64,000 bases of DNA from Nocardioides flavus (ex Wang et al. 2016) (GCF_014653115.1 NZ_BNAD01000004.1:186001-250000), one strand, 5' to 3'. Positions 55,246-64,000 are shown, counted from the stretch's first letter. Notes: generated by a model not told the origin, from the sequence alone. Program-made: numbers and translations.

Positions 55246-55779
55246 GTGCCCGGACCCTCGCTGACCCGCCGTACGGCGGTGGTCTCGGCGGTCGGCTCGG
55301 CACTCACCTCACCGCTCGTCCTCGCGGGCTGCGACATCGACCCGCCCCGTTCCACGGACGGCTCCCCCGCGTCTCCTCCCCCGCCGGAGGACGCCGAGCT
55401 CGTCGCCTCGGTCGTCGCCGAGCTCGTGCGCGCGGCGGCCGTGCTGGAGGCCGCGACCCTGGCTGTGCCCGGACTGACGCCCCGGCTGGCGCCGGTCGCC
55501 GACGCGCACGCCGCCCACCTCGACCTGCTCGTCGGCGCGGTCGCCGACACGGACGTGCCGACCTCCGCGCCGCCGTCGCTCCCGCCCGACCGCGTACGGA
55601 CGCTGGCGGCGGTCGTACGCTCCGAGCGCCGCCTGCAGCGTGAGGTCCGGCAGGCGTGCGTCACGGCGGCCAGCGGCGACCTCGCCCGGGTGCTGGCCAG
55701 CGTGGCCGCCTCGACGGCCCAGCACGGCGCGTCCCTCGCCCGTGACCCAGGCGGCACGACAGCGGCGGTGGCGCCATGA
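55246..55779 (+). CDS. Predicted lipoprotein, helical, unknown function
   Basis: A 177-residue exported protein. The N-terminus LTRRTAVVSAVGSALTSPLVLAGC has a twin arginine and a lipobox (LAGC), so it may be a Tat-exported lipoprotein. A Pro/Ser linker follows, then two or three helices rich in Ala, Glu and His ([35 protein letters not shown]). The helices recall a ferritin-like bundle, as in the next gene, but the metal ligands are incomplete. Overlaps the DUF4439 gene by 4 bases. Confidence 0.68.
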   Translation: MPGPSLTRRTAVVSAVGSALTSPLVLAGCDIDPPRSTDGSPASPPPPEDAELVASVVAELVRAAAVLEAATLAVPGLTPRLAPVADAHAAHLDLLVGAVADTDVPTSAPPSLPPDRVRTLAAVVRSERRLQREVRQACVTAASGDLARVLASVAASTAQHGASLARDPGGTTAAVAP

Positions 55780-56204
55780 GCGTGCTCGACGCACTCCAGG
55801 CCACCCTCGCCGAGGAGCACGCCGCCCTCTACTACTACGGCGTGCTCGGGGCGCGGACGTCCCAGTCGGCCTCCCCCGCGCTGTACGACGCGGTGACGGC
55901 GGCGTACCGACGCCACCGCGCACGCCGCGACCAGCTGCGCCTGATGGTCCGCGATGCCGGGGGGGAGCCGGTCGCGGCCGCGGTCGCCTACGAGCTCGAC
56001 GGGCCGCTCGTGCGCGCGGCACAGGTGCAGCGCACGGCGGCACGGCTCGAGATCGCCGGCGCCGAGGTGCTGCTCGCCCTCGTGGCGCAGTCGAGCGGTG
56101 ACGTCCGCGAGTGGGCGCTCAGCGAGGCGACCTGGTCGGCGGTGTGGCAGCTCGAGCTCGGCGGCTCGGCGCAGACCTGGCCCGGGGCGCCGGAGCTCGA
56201 CTGA
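55776..56204 (+). CDS. Ferritin-like DUF4439 domain protein
   Basis: A 142-residue all-helical protein. The N-terminal LQATLAEEHAALYYYGVLGA has the Glu-Glu-His typical of a ferritin-like DUF4439 domain; later helices provide RHRARRDQLRLMV and the QRTAARLEIAGAEVLLALV segment. Metal binding is plausible. It lacks its own signal peptide and may work with the lipoprotein encoded just before. Followed by a structured intergenic region of 248 bases. Confidence 0.8.
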   Translation: MSVLDALQATLAEEHAALYYYGVLGARTSQSASPALYDAVTAAYRRHRARRDQLRLMVRDAGGEPVAAAVAYELDGPLVRAAQVQRTAARLEIAGAEVLLALVAQSSGDVREWALSEATWSAVWQLELGGSAQTWPGAPELD

Positions 56205-56235
56205 GACAGCCCGCGTACCACTCCGAAATGGGGAA

Positions 56236-56304
56236 AGCGGCCCGCGGCCTCAACCCTTGGGAAAGTCCCGAGATCTCTCCCAAGGGCCGAGGACGCGGAC
56301 CGCT
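56236..56304 (+). repeat. Long imperfect hairpin in the intergenic region
   Basis: A stem of 23 base pairs in four blocks with symmetric one- or two-base mismatches: 56236-56240/56300-56304, 56242-56246/56294-56298, 56248-56251/56289-56292 and 56254-56262/56278-56286. The loop contains the palindrome GAGATCTC. A second hairpin follows at 56343-56392 (GTGGGG/CCCCAC and TCGAC...TCGA arms). The region is less GC-rich than its surroundings and lies between convergent genes. It may be a terminator pair or an unannotated structured RNA. Confidence 0.6.
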
Positions 56305-56420
56305 CCATGGGGTTGGTCAGCATCACCCTGCGTCTTCCCGGCCTGTGGGGTGACCGGTTCGACATGCACAATCATGCATTCGATCCCCACGGAACAAAAG
56401 CACATCTCACTTGCACGTTC

Positions 56421-56441
56421 CTGCAACGCACGAAGTTGCAG
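56421..56441 (-). terminator. Terminator-like hairpin after the HAD gene
   Basis: CTGCAAC (56421-56427) pairs with GTTGCAG (56435-56441) over a 7-base loop, 11 bases after the HAD stop on the minus strand. Confidence 0.5.
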
Positions 56442-56452
56442 AAGTCGGCCGC

Positions 56453-57172
56453 TCAGGACGCGTCGAGGCGCCGCACGACCGCGGGGATCTCAGCGAGCGA
56501 CGTCACGCTGGCGTCGGGCTCGCCCTCGGTGTGCCCGACCTGCGCGGGCGGGATGTTGCTCAGGGGGACGTGGACGGCGCGCAGCCCAGCGTTGTGCGCC
56601 CCCCAGACGTCGTCGAAGAGCCGGTCCCCGACATAGACGCAGGCCGCGGGGTCGTCCACGCCGATCGCCTCCATCGCGGCAGCGAAGGCCTGCGGGGAGG
56701 GCTTCGTCCACGGGATCTCGCTGGTGTAGACGTCGCCGTCGACCAGGTCGTAGACGCCGTCGCGCTCGAAGTAGCCGACGTGCCACTCCCGCGGCCAGAT
56801 CGTGTTGGACAGGACGCCGACCTTGAGCCCCATCTCCCGCAGCTCCTCCCACATCGGGCGCACCTCGGGGTCGGTCGCGGTGTGGGGCTCCCAGAACTCG
56901 TAGTAGGCGGCCAGCAGGTCCGGGTCGTGGTCGAGCCCGGCCTCGACGAACAGGTCCGCGATCGTGGCGCTGCGCTGGTGGTCGCGGCTGCGCCCCCACA
57001 CCACGTCCCCGGCCCGGTGCAGGCGCGCGGCCCAGGCGTGGTGGTCGTCGTCCGCGGTCGGCGTGCGGCGTACGGCCTCTGCCAGCGCGAGTGACTCGGC
57101 GTGGAAGTCCACGTCGTGCCACCGGGTGAGGGTGCCGCCCCAGTCGAAGATGACCGCCTGGATCGCTGCCAT
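56453..57172 (-). CDS. HAD-family hydrolase
   Basis: A phosphatase-like protein of 239 residues. Motif I is FDWGGTLT (one or both catalytic Asp in the usual DxDGT position; the second Asp is replaced by Gly, which is seen in some HAD proteins), motif II VLSNT, Lys in TKPSPQAF and motif IV VGDRLFDDVWGA. A cap domain sits between motifs I and II. The missing second Asp makes phosphatase activity uncertain. Starts 2 bases after the proS stop; probably co-transcribed with proS. Substrate unknown. Confidence 0.85.
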   Translation of the reverse strand: MAAIQAVIFDWGGTLTRWHDVDFHAESLALAEAVRRTPTADDDHHAWAARLHRAGDVVWGRSRDHQRSATIADLFVEAGLDHDPDLLAAYYEFWEPHTATDPEVRPMWEELREMGLKVGVLSNTIWPREWHVGYFERDGVYDLVDGDVYTSEIPWTKPSPQAFAAAMEAIGVDDPAACVYVGDRLFDDVWGAHNAGLRAVHVPLSNIPPAQVGHTEGEPDASVTSLAEIPAVVRRLDAS

Positions 57173-57174
57173 GC

Positions 57175-58953
57175 TCAGCTGCGGACGATCTCGGTGATCC
57201 GTGCGACGGCGGAGCCGACGGCGACGTCCTCGCGCTCGCCGGAGCGACGGTCGCGCACCTCGACGTTGCCGTCGGCGAGGCCGCGCCCGACGGTGACGAT
57301 CGTGGGCACGCCGATGAGCTCGGCGTCCTTGAACTTCACGCCCGGGCTGACCTTGCCGGTGCGGTCGTCGAGCAGCACGTCGACGCCGGCGGCCTTGAGG
57401 TCGCGGGCGAGCACCTCCGCCGCCGCGAAGACCGCCTCGTCCTTGCCGGCGGCCACGACGTGGACGTCGGCGGGTGCGACGTTGCGCGGCCAGCACAGGC
57501 CGATGTCGTCGAGGGTGCCCTCGGCGATCGCGGCCACGGCACGCGAGGGACCGATGCCGTAGGAACCCATGGTCACGGTGACGAGCTTGCCGTTCTCGTC
57601 GAGCACCTTGAGCCCGAGCGCGTCGGCGTACTTGCGGCCGAGCTGGAAGATGTGGCCCATCTCCACGCCGCGCGCCGACTCGAGCGTGCCCTCGTCGCAG
57701 GCCGGGCACGCGTCGCCGTCGCGCACGTCGGCGGCCTCGATGGTCCCGTCGGGGGTGAAGTCGCGGCCGACGACGAGGTCGATCACGTGGGAGCCGGGCA
57801 CGTTGGCGCCGGTCACCCAGCGGGTGCCCTCGACGACGCGCGGGTCGACGAGGTAGCGGATGCCGGACTTCGAGTCCTCGCCGAGCGCCTCGGGACCGAT
57901 GTAGCCCTTGACGAGCGCGGGGTGCTTCGCGAGCTCGGCCTCGTCCATCGCCTCGACCTCGATCGGCTCCAGCTGGCCCTCGAGGCGCTTCTGGTCGACC
58001 TCCCGGTCACCGGGCACGCCGATGGCGAGCGGCTCGCGGGTGCCGTCGGGGTGCTTGAGCACGACGAGCACGTTCTTGAGCGTGTCGCCGGCCGTCCAGG
58101 GACGGTCGTCGCGGGGATATGCCTCGTTGAGGTGGGCGACCAGGGTGTCGATGGTCGGGGTGTCGGGGGTGTCCTCGGCGTGCGCGGCGGGCGCGTCGTC
58201 GTACGGCAGCGCGGGGGGCGCGGGCACCGTGACGGCCTCGACGTTGGCGGCGTAGTCGCAGCGGGTGCAGCGGACGTAGGTGTCCTCGCCGACCTCCGCC
58301 TTGGCGAGGAACTCCTCGCTGGCCGAGCCGCCCATCGCCCCGGACGTCGCCTTGACGATGACGTACTCGAAGCCGAGGCGGTCGAAGATCCGGATGTAGG
58401 CGTCGCGGTGCAGCTGGTACGACCGCTCGAGGCCGGCGTCGTCGATGTCGAAGGAGTAGGAGTCCTTCATCACGAACTCGCGTCCGCGCAGCAGGCCTGC
58501 GCGCGGGCGCGCCTCGTCGCGGTACTTCGTCTGGATCTGGTAGATCGAGAGCGGGAGGTCCTTGTAGGAGGAGTAGAGGTCCTTGACCACGAGGGTGAAC
58601 ATCTCCTCGTGCGTCGGGCCGAGGAGGTAGTCGGCGCCCTTGCGGTCCTGCAGGCGGAAGATGTTGGGGCCGTAGTCGGCCCAGCGGCCGGTCGCCTCGT
58701 AGGGCTCCTTGGGCAGCAGCGCCGGGAACGACAGCTCCTGGGCGCCGATCTCGTCCATCTCCTCGCGGATGACGTCCTCGATCTTGCGCAGCACGCGCAG
58801 GCCCAGCGGCAACCACGTGTAGATGCCCGGAGCGGCGCGGCGGATGTAGCCCGCGCGGACCAGCAGCCTGTGGCTCGGCACCTCGGCGTCGTTGGGGTCG
58901 TCACGCAGGGTGCGCACGAACAGGGTCGACATGCGGAGGATGCGGCCAGTCAT
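57175..58953 (-). CDS. proS: Prolyl-tRNA synthetase
   Basis: A class II synthetase of 592 residues of the bacterial type. The catalytic domain includes motif 1 ([20 protein letters not shown]), motif 2 ([19 protein letters not shown]) and motif 3 late in the protein ([16 protein letters not shown]). The editing INS domain lies between motifs 2 and 3, and the C-terminal anticodon domain begins near residue 480 ([16 protein letters not shown]). ATG 58953 gives [20 protein letters not shown], the usual start; the open frame extends further with no conserved sequence. Confidence 0.97.
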   Translation of the reverse strand: MTGRILRMSTLFVRTLRDDPNDAEVPSHRLLVRAGYIRRAAPGIYTWLPLGLRVLRKIEDVIREEMDEIGAQELSFPALLPKEPYEATGRWADYGPNIFRLQDRKGADYLLGPTHEEMFTLVVKDLYSSYKDLPLSIYQIQTKYRDEARPRAGLLRGREFVMKDSYSFDIDDAGLERSYQLHRDAYIRIFDRLGFEYVIVKATSGAMGGSASEEFLAKAEVGEDTYVRCTRCDYAANVEAVTVPAPPALPYDDAPAAHAEDTPDTPTIDTLVAHLNEAYPRDDRPWTAGDTLKNVLVVLKHPDGTREPLAIGVPGDREVDQKRLEGQLEPIEVEAMDEAELAKHPALVKGYIGPEALGEDSKSGIRYLVDPRVVEGTRWVTGANVPGSHVIDLVVGRDFTPDGTIEAADVRDGDACPACDEGTLESARGVEMGHIFQLGRKYADALGLKVLDENGKLVTVTMGSYGIGPSRAVAAIAEGTLDDIGLCWPRNVAPADVHVVAAGKDEAVFAAAEVLARDLKAAGVDVLLDDRTGKVSPGVKFKDAELIGVPTIVTVGRGLADGNVEVRDRRSGEREDVAVGSAVARITEIVRS

Positions 58954-59074
58954 GGGCGCAACGATAGGGGTGGGCCAACTGGTGCCGCGAACCAGATTCG
59001 CCCTCGGACGCGGCAACCCCGCACCGTCGCGGGACGTCTCCTCGATGACACCGCACCGATCCAGGGGGACCACC

Positions 59075-60067
59075 ATGCTCCGCTCGCGCCGTACGGCCAC
59101 CGTGCTGGCATCGCTCGCCACCGCCACCGCGCTCTCCGCCGCGCTCCTCACGCCTGCCCGGGCGGCCGCACCGACCGTCGACCTCCAGCCGCAGCAGCTG
59201 ACGCGCGGGGCCGACATAGCCGTGCCGCACATCGAGGACGGGCAGCGGGGGGACGTCTTCGTCGACGGCGCTCGACGCGTCGAGCTGCCCGGCCGGATCG
59301 CCCGCGTCCTCGGCCGCTCCGGCGACTCGTGGCTGGTCGGGACGAACAACGTGGACCGCAAGCGCAACCGGCGCGTCGTACGGGTCGCGCCGGACGGCTC
59401 GGTCACCGACGTGCTGCGCGACGTCGACCCCGCGGGCCTGGTGCTGAGCGAGGACGGGTCGGCGCTGTTCGCCGTCGTCCGGCCGCGGCGGGGCGCTGCG
59501 ACCGTGAAGGTGTGGGGCGCGCTCCTCGGCACCGACGCAGCCGAGCGGACCTTCCGCGGCTACCCCGAGATCGTGACGGCCAGCGGCTCGAAGGTCCTGC
59601 TGCGCACCACGACCCGCACGTTCTTCTGGAACTGGGCCAGGGATGAGGTGCGTCGCCCGCTGACGACTGCGGTGACCGGCCTGGCCAGCATGGAGCACGA
59701 CCTGCTCAGCGTCTACACCAAGGACCCCTACCTCGGCGGGTGCACGAAGCTCGTCCGGCTCAGCAAGCCCCGGGTGAAGGTCTGGAAGTCGTGCCGCGAC
59801 CGGGTCGCAGCCATCTCCCCCGACGGTACCGAGATGCTCACCTTCCACATCCTCACCGACGGACTCGGCCCGAACGAGGTCCGGCTGCGCGGGGTCGACG
59901 GCACCCGGCTCGCGACCTACCGGACGAACTGGTTCGGCGGCTGGGGATGGGAGTCGCCGGGCACGGTGCTCCTCGACGTCAACGGCAAGCACAAGGCCGC
60001 GACCGTGCGCTGCACGCTGGACGCGTGCGAGAACGCCACCGACCCGGTGAAGGTCCAGGTGCCCTGA
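59075..60067 (+). CDS. Secreted protein of unknown function
   Basis: A 330-residue exported protein. A signal peptide is clear ([20 protein letters not shown], ending in TPARAAA). The mature part is rich in beta strands with several Trp and short repeats ([35 protein letters not shown]) like a beta-propeller (WD40/TolB-like) but no clear family. Four Cys residues could form disulfides. AGGGGG lies 6 bases before the ATG. It is followed by repeat array C. Not recognised. Confidence 0.68.
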   Translation: MLRSRRTATVLASLATATALSAALLTPARAAAPTVDLQPQQLTRGADIAVPHIEDGQRGDVFVDGARRVELPGRIARVLGRSGDSWLVGTNNVDRKRNRRVVRVAPDGSVTDVLRDVDPAGLVLSEDGSALFAVVRPRRGAATVKVWGALLGTDAAERTFRGYPEIVTASGSKVLLRTTTRTFFWNWARDEVRRPLTTAVTGLASMEHDLLSVYTKDPYLGGCTKLVRLSKPRVKVWKSCRDRVAAISPDGTEMLTFHILTDGLGPNEVRLRGVDGTRLATYRTNWFGGWGWESPGTVLLDVNGKHKAATVRCTLDACENATDPVKVQVP

Positions 60068-60102
60068 CCCTCAGGTCCCGCCGCCGCCCGCCCCCACGCG
60101 AA

Positions 60103-60228
60103 GGTGGCGGCAGATCGCAGGGGACCCGGGCGTACACGTGCGATGTGCCGCCACCATCGACCGGGGGCGCGCGAAGGTGGCGGCAGATCGCAGCCGAGCA
60201 GCACGTACGCACGCAATGTGCCGCCACC
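60103..60228 (+). repeat. Palindromic repeat array C (two 53-bp units, 73-bp period)
   Basis: Units at 60103-60155 and 60176-60228 with a 20-base spacer, the same geometry as arrays A and B 46 kb away. Arms read GGTGGCGGCAGATCGCA and GCGATGTGCCGCCACC (unit 2 has CAATGTGCC). The direction is plus. It lies 35 bases after the stop of the secreted protein gene and 22 bases before the CHAT gene stop, between convergent genes. Loops and spacers share no obvious sequence with arrays A and B. Confidence 0.9.
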
Positions 60229-60250
60229 ACCAAGGAGGGTGCGGCGGGGC

Positions 60251-62848
60251 TCAGGTCCCCAGGACGGTGAACGAGGCGGCGGTCGCGGCCAGCACGGGAT
60301 CGCCGGCCGCGGCCTCGCGCGCGGCGAGCATCGCCTCGCCCAGCCCGCCGCCCTGCCGCAGCCTCGCGTGCAGCGCGACCATCACGTCGACGGTCGCGGC
60401 GTCGTCGACCTCGGCCAGGCTGGAGACGACCCCGGCGGTGCCCATCGACAGGAGTGCGGCGGCCAGGCCGAGGAGCTCCTGGTCGCCGACGGGCTGCATG
60501 ACGCCGGACTCGCAGGCCGACAGCACGACCCGGTGGGGCGCGCGCTCGAGGCGCTGGAGGTCGTGCACCAGCAGCGGACCGTCGGCGAGCGTGAGCGAGG
60601 AGAAGAGCGGGCTGTCCTCGCGGAAGTGGCCATGGGCCGCGACGTGGGCAAGCGCGGCGCCGTCGAGCGCGGCGAGGGCGGCCGACACGGTCGCGGCGTC
60701 ACCGGAGAGCACCTCGGCGCCGGGGTCGTCCGCAGCGACCACCGGCACCTCGGCCCCGCCGCTCCCGAGGCCCGGCCCGACGAGCATCACCCGACGGTCG
60801 CCGTCGGCAGGAGCTGCCACGCGAGCACGGAGCCACAACCGGGCCGACGGGGTGCTGGTGACCGGACCGTGCGCGAGCGACGGCAGGAGCCCCCACGGGA
60901 CGCCCTGCAGAGCGGCGGTGGCCGACACGACGACGCGCGACTCCCCCACCCCGTCGAGCGCGCTGGCGAGGAGCGCGCGCTCGAGCCGGGCGCCGGCGAC
61001 GTCCAGCTGCGCCCGGCGCCCGCGTGCAGCCTGGCGGAGCGTGAACAGGGCGAAGTCGACGGCCTTCGCGGCGGACGCGGCCTGACCGACGACGCGGTGC
61101 CGTACGCGTCCACGCCCCGCCGTCAGCGCGTGCAGGACTCCGTCGAGCTCGGTCAGCTCGACCAGGACGGTGTCGTCCTCGCGGAGGGCGTCGAGGAGGA
61201 CGGCGACGTCGAGGGAGCCCACGGTCGTGCCGGTCCCGCGTTCGTGGAACAGGCGACGGCGCACGGACTGCTCCAGTCGTGCGGTCCGCGCCTGCAGGAC
61301 GTCGGTCGGTTCCCCGGCAGCTCGCGCGTCGTCGATGCGCCGGTGGTGGGCCCGCAGCGCCGCCAGCTCCGTGGACGTCTCGGGGTCGTGGTCGCGAACC
61401 GAAGGGGGAACGGCGAGGCTCGTCGCCCGCCACCGTTCCGACCAGCGCAGCAGCCGCCGGGCGTCCCCGGAGGCCAACGCCGTGCGCGTGCCCAGCTCCG
61501 CCAGCTCCGTGCCGTGGCCGGAGGTGCGTGCCCGCAGCTCCGTGCTTCCCAAGGTCGCCCGGTGCTCGTCGAGCGCGCTCAACCCGCGGTCGCACGCTCG
61601 GAGCACTCCCGCCGGGTCGTCGGCGGCTGCGCGGAGCCGAGCCAGGGCGAGCCAACCCAGGGCCCGGGTGCTGCCGGTGCCGCGACCCGCCGCGCGGAAC
61701 GCCGCGGCCTCCTCGAGCCAGGTGTGCGCCAGCCCGGCTGCGCGCGCCGAACGGACCTGGCCGGCGATGCGCGCTCCGAGCAGGAGTGCCGGCGGCAGCT
61801 CGGGGGCACCCGTTGCGCGAGCGGCGTCGACCAGGGCTTCCACCCGTCGCAGCAAGGCGCTCGCCGGCCGTCCGGCATCGGCGCGCGCCGCGATCGCCAG
61901 GAGGTCGGCCCGCAGTGCGTGCGACGTCCGGTCCTGCCGCCGGAACATCCGGCCTGCCCGGTCCGCCGCGGAGGTGGCACGCGGCAGGTCACCCGCGGCC
62001 AGCGCTGCCTCGGCCTCGGCCAGGAGCAGGTCGGCCTGCTCGCGGGCCTGGAGCGGGCGCGCTGCGAGCGCCTGTCGGACCACCTCGAGCGCGTCGCCGG
62101 TGAGTCCTCCGGACAGGAAGGCGGTGCACTGGTCGTAGACGAGGTCCACGATGGTGACGCCGAGCGCGTCGTAGCGGGCGCTGGCGTCGGCGTACCGCTC
62201 CAGTGCGGCGGGCAGGTCGCCCTCGAGGAAGTCGACCCAGCCCAGCACGTGCGTGGAGTCGGCCACGGCTCCTGCGTTGCCGAGGCCGGTCGAGATCGCG
62301 CGAGAGCGCTCGAAGACGTCTCGCGCACCGCGGAGGTCACCCATGCCGATCCGCGTGACCCCTTCGAGGTGCAGCGCGCGCGCCTCCCAGACCAGGTCGT
62401 CGTCCCGGGCGAAGATCTCCCGCGCCCGGCGCAGGTCGTCGGCACCGGCGTCGAAGCGTTCGAGCAGGAAGCTCAGCACCCAGGCCCGACGGACCAGGAC
62501 CCGCCCGAGGGACACCCCTGACAGCGCCGACGCCGCGCGGTCGAGCTGCACCAACCCCTCGCGGACCCGCCCCGAGGTGGCGAGGGAGGCACCGAGCGTG
62601 GCCCTGACGTCCGCCTCGCGCTCGCCGTCCCCCGAACGACGCGCGAGACGCATCGCCGTGCGCAGCTCCGCGAGTGCCTCGTCGGTGCGGCCGAGGTCGC
62701 GCAGCACGATGCCGACCACCTGGTGCCCGATGGAGGACACCGCCGGGTCGGGGTCCCCGACGAGCGCGTCGGACGCGCGCTCCCGTGCGGCACGAGGGTC
62801 GAAGAAGAACGTGCGGAGCAGCTCCTCAGCCTCGGCCCTGGTCACCAT
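60251..62848 (-). CDS. TPR-CHAT protein (caspase-like protease)
   Basis: A large cytoplasmic protein of 865 residues. The N-terminal part (about 1-470) is a series of helical TPR-like repeats (GRTDEALAELRTAMRLARRSG; GDLPAALERYADAS). The C-terminal third is a CHAT domain with the catalytic dyad His739 (HVAAHGHF) and Cys779 (VVLSACESG). The same TPR-CHAT order is seen in Craspase (Csx29) and in other bacterial proteases that switch on in defence or cell death. Divergent from a subtilase gene with only 83 bases between starts. No CRISPR genes are near. Substrate unknown. Confidence 0.88.
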   Translation of the reverse strand: MVTRAEAEELLRTFFFDPRAARERASDALVGDPDPAVSSIGHQVVGIVLRDLGRTDEALAELRTAMRLARRSGDGEREADVRATLGASLATSGRVREGLVQLDRAASALSGVSLGRVLVRRAWVLSFLLERFDAGADDLRRAREIFARDDDLVWEARALHLEGVTRIGMGDLRGARDVFERSRAISTGLGNAGAVADSTHVLGWVDFLEGDLPAALERYADASARYDALGVTIVDLVYDQCTAFLSGGLTGDALEVVRQALAARPLQAREQADLLLAEAEAALAAGDLPRATSAADRAGRMFRRQDRTSHALRADLLAIAARADAGRPASALLRRVEALVDAARATGAPELPPALLLGARIAGQVRSARAAGLAHTWLEEAAAFRAAGRGTGSTRALGWLALARLRAAADDPAGVLRACDRGLSALDEHRATLGSTELRARTSGHGTELAELGTRTALASGDARRLLRWSERWRATSLAVPPSVRDHDPETSTELAALRAHHRRIDDARAAGEPTDVLQARTARLEQSVRRRLFHERGTGTTVGSLDVAVLLDALREDDTVLVELTELDGVLHALTAGRGRVRHRVVGQAASAAKAVDFALFTLRQAARGRRAQLDVAGARLERALLASALDGVGESRVVVSATAALQGVPWGLLPSLAHGPVTSTPSARLWLRARVAAPADGDRRVMLVGPGLGSGGAEVPVVAADDPGAEVLSGDAATVSAALAALDGAALAHVAAHGHFREDSPLFSSLTLADGPLLVHDLQRLERAPHRVVLSACESGVMQPVGDQELLGLAAALLSMGTAGVVSSLAEVDDAATVDVMVALHARLRQGGGLGEAMLAAREAAAGDPVLAATAASFTVLGT

Positions 62849-62919
62849 GGTGCAGCCATCCTCGCCGATCCGATCGTCAAGTTCTCGGGAAAACCGCCCA
62901 TGCGTCGCCGACGCGGGAC

Positions 62920-62925
62920 TAGCGT
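62920..62925 (+). promoter_or_regulatory. -10 element of the subtilase gene
   Basis: TAGCGT ends 6 bases before the subtilase ATG at 62932; leaderless start likely. The CHAT promoter must lie within the same 83 bases, so the two genes may be co-regulated. Confidence 0.42.
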
Positions 62926-62931
62926 CTGAGC

Positions 62932-64000
62932 ATGGCAGGCGACTGGAAGATCGGCAGCGACGAGCGACGGCGTGCGACGGACCAGCTGCGGAGCTTCCGC
63001 GCCGCCAACGACGGCCAGGTGGCCTGGGACACCGAGGCCCCCGCCGACTTCACCTACGTCTTCCATCCCGACCGGGTGCTGGTGCGCGCCGCGGACGCCG
63101 AGGCGTTCGAAGGGCTCGTGGCCCAGCTGAGCGAGCGGGTCCTGGTGGGCGACGTTCGCCGCGACGACGTGTCCTTGCTGGACGGCGAGCTCGTGCGCTA
63201 TGTGCTGCCGGAGCGGCAAGAGGCCCAGTCGGTGCCCGACGTGCTCGACCTGCTCGAGGCGAGCGGGCTGCGTCGCGGCGCCGCGTCGCCCGACCACTGG
63301 GTGCACGTGTCACCGGGCGGCGGGGGCGGGTCGCTGTGCCCCGCCATCGAGCCCCAGGAGACCGGCCTGACCGAGCCGTGGCCACCCGTCGCCCCGCAGG
63401 AGAAGGGACACGAGGTGAGCGTCGTGGTCGTCGACACCGGCTGGCACCCGCCCGCTGCGACCGACCCGCGTACGCCGTGGCTCAAGGGCGTCGACGGCGA
63501 CGACGAGCTCAACGGCCCGGACCTGCGGCCGTACGCCGGCCACGGCACGTTCATCGCCGGCGTGGTGCGGTGCGTGGCCCCGCTGACCAAGGTCTTCGTC
63601 GAGGGTTTCGCGATCGGCGGCGTCGGTGGCGGCGGCATCCTCGAGTCCGACCTCGTGGTGCAGCTCGAGGAGGCCCTCGCCCACGACCCGCAGGTCATCA
63701 ACCTCTCAGCCGGCTGCCGCACCCGGCTCGACCTCCCGTCGATCGCGCTCGAGACGTTCCACCGCACCAGGCTCAGCAAGCGGGACTGCGTGCTGGTGGC
63801 GGCCGCCGGCAACGACTCGTGGGCGGCCCCCTTCTGGCCGGCCGCCTTCGACTGGTGCGTCGGGGTCGGCTCGCTCGACCGCGACGGGCGGGTCTCGGCG
63901 TTCTCCAACTTCGGCGTCTCCGCCGACGTCTACGCGCTCGGGCGCAACCTGGTCAACGCCTTCCCGGACGGCACCTTCGAGTGCAACGAGACCCCGGACA
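62932..64000 (+). CDS. Subtilisin-like S8 serine protease without signal peptide, partial
   Basis: The first 356 residues are in the window. The N-terminal 150 residues (MAGDWKIGSDERRRATDQLR) are hydrophilic with no signal peptide or membrane segment and end in a Gly/Pro-rich stretch. The S8 domain follows with catalytic Asp168 (VVVVDTG), His204 (GHGTFIAG) and the oxyanion Asn294 (AAAGND); the Ser motif GTSxxxP is beyond the edge. This looks like an intracellular subtilase. It is divergent from the TPR-CHAT protein. Confidence 0.85.
   Translation, partial: MAGDWKIGSDERRRATDQLRSFRAANDGQVAWDTEAPADFTYVFHPDRVLVRAADAEAFEGLVAQLSERVLVGDVRRDDVSLLDGELVRYVLPERQEAQSVPDVLDLLEASGLRRGAASPDHWVHVSPGGGGGSLCPAIEPQETGLTEPWPPVAPQEKGHEVSVVVVDTGWHPPAATDPRTPWLKGVDGDDELNGPDLRPYAGHGTFIAGVVRCVAPLTKVFVEGFAIGGVGGGGILESDLVVQLEEALAHDPQVINLSAGCRTRLDLPSIALETFHRTRLSKRDCVLVAAAGNDSWAAPFWPAAFDWCVGVGSLDRDGRVSAFSNFGVSADVYALGRNLVNAFPDGTFECNETPD

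Noticed and set aside
56345..56395. tRNA because of a GGTTCGA T-loop-like sequence
   Set aside because: No acceptor, D or anticodon stem can be built around it; the region folds into other hairpins.

Overview
The window is high-GC DNA with GTG/ATG starts, many 4-base gene overlaps (ATGA/GTGA) and gene content typical of Actinobacteria: a qcrCAB/ctaCDEF respiratory supercomplex with the actinobacterial subunit CtaF, DUF3043, PspAA/PspAB, DUF6458, DUF4439 and a nusA lacking the C-terminal extension. My best guess is Nocardioides or a close relative (Nocardioidaceae). This is inferred from gene families and order, not from a search. No tRNA, rRNA, insertion sequence, prophage or CRISPR was seen, and no gene-free stretch exceeds 300 bases.

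Layout. 1-10.0 kb: terminal respiration, with ctaG divergent from ctaE-qcrC-qcrA-qcrB, then an L,D-transpeptidase, then ctaC-ctaD-ctaF on the other strand. 10.1-13.4 kb: a cysteine desulfurase with a TusA-like partner, a PfkB sugar kinase, a small unknown protein and ErpA. 13.4-14.9 kb: a DUF559/AbiEi-like gene between two arrays of a palindromic repeat. 14.9-21 kb: glycerate kinase, an SRPBCC protein, GNAT, a GlgC-like enzyme, NadA and a winged-helix protein. 21-25 kb: a phage-shock-type operon (pspA-pspAA-htpX-pspAB-histidine kinase). 25-30 kb: DUF3043, GNAT, AzlCD, DapB, a methyltransferase and an M16 peptidase. 30-36 kb: pnp, rpsO and a molybdopterin oxidoreductase.

35.9-45.8 kb is a complete phosphotransferase (PTS) island: mannitol-type IIA and IICB, an unusual two-Rossmann dehydrogenase and Enzyme I on one strand; a DeoR regulator, 1-phosphofructokinase, fructose IIABC and HPr on the other. 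Enzyme I and HPr would feed both sugar permeases, and the dehydrogenase probably oxidises an imported polyol phosphate.

45.9-55.1 kb holds a membrane protein, RibF, a secreted two-domain cupredoxin-like protein and the translation cluster rimP-nusA-ylxR-infB-rbfA-truB, with a 106-bp nested palindrome between infB and rbfA. 55.2-60.1 kb has a lipoprotein/ferritin-like pair, a HAD phosphatase, ProS and a secreted protein. The window ends with a TPR-CHAT (caspase-like) protein divergent from a subtilisin-like protease that lacks a signal peptide; that protease is cut by the window edge.

The strongest unexplained signals are: (1) seven copies of a 53-bp palindrome at three loci, always with an exact 73-bp period; (2) the CHAT/intracellular subtilase pair; (3) the nested infB-rbfA palindrome; (4) the tandem-Rossmann dehydrogenase. 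A -10 hexamer usually 6 bases (range 6-9) before the start codon recurs at many genes and suggests widespread leaderless transcription.
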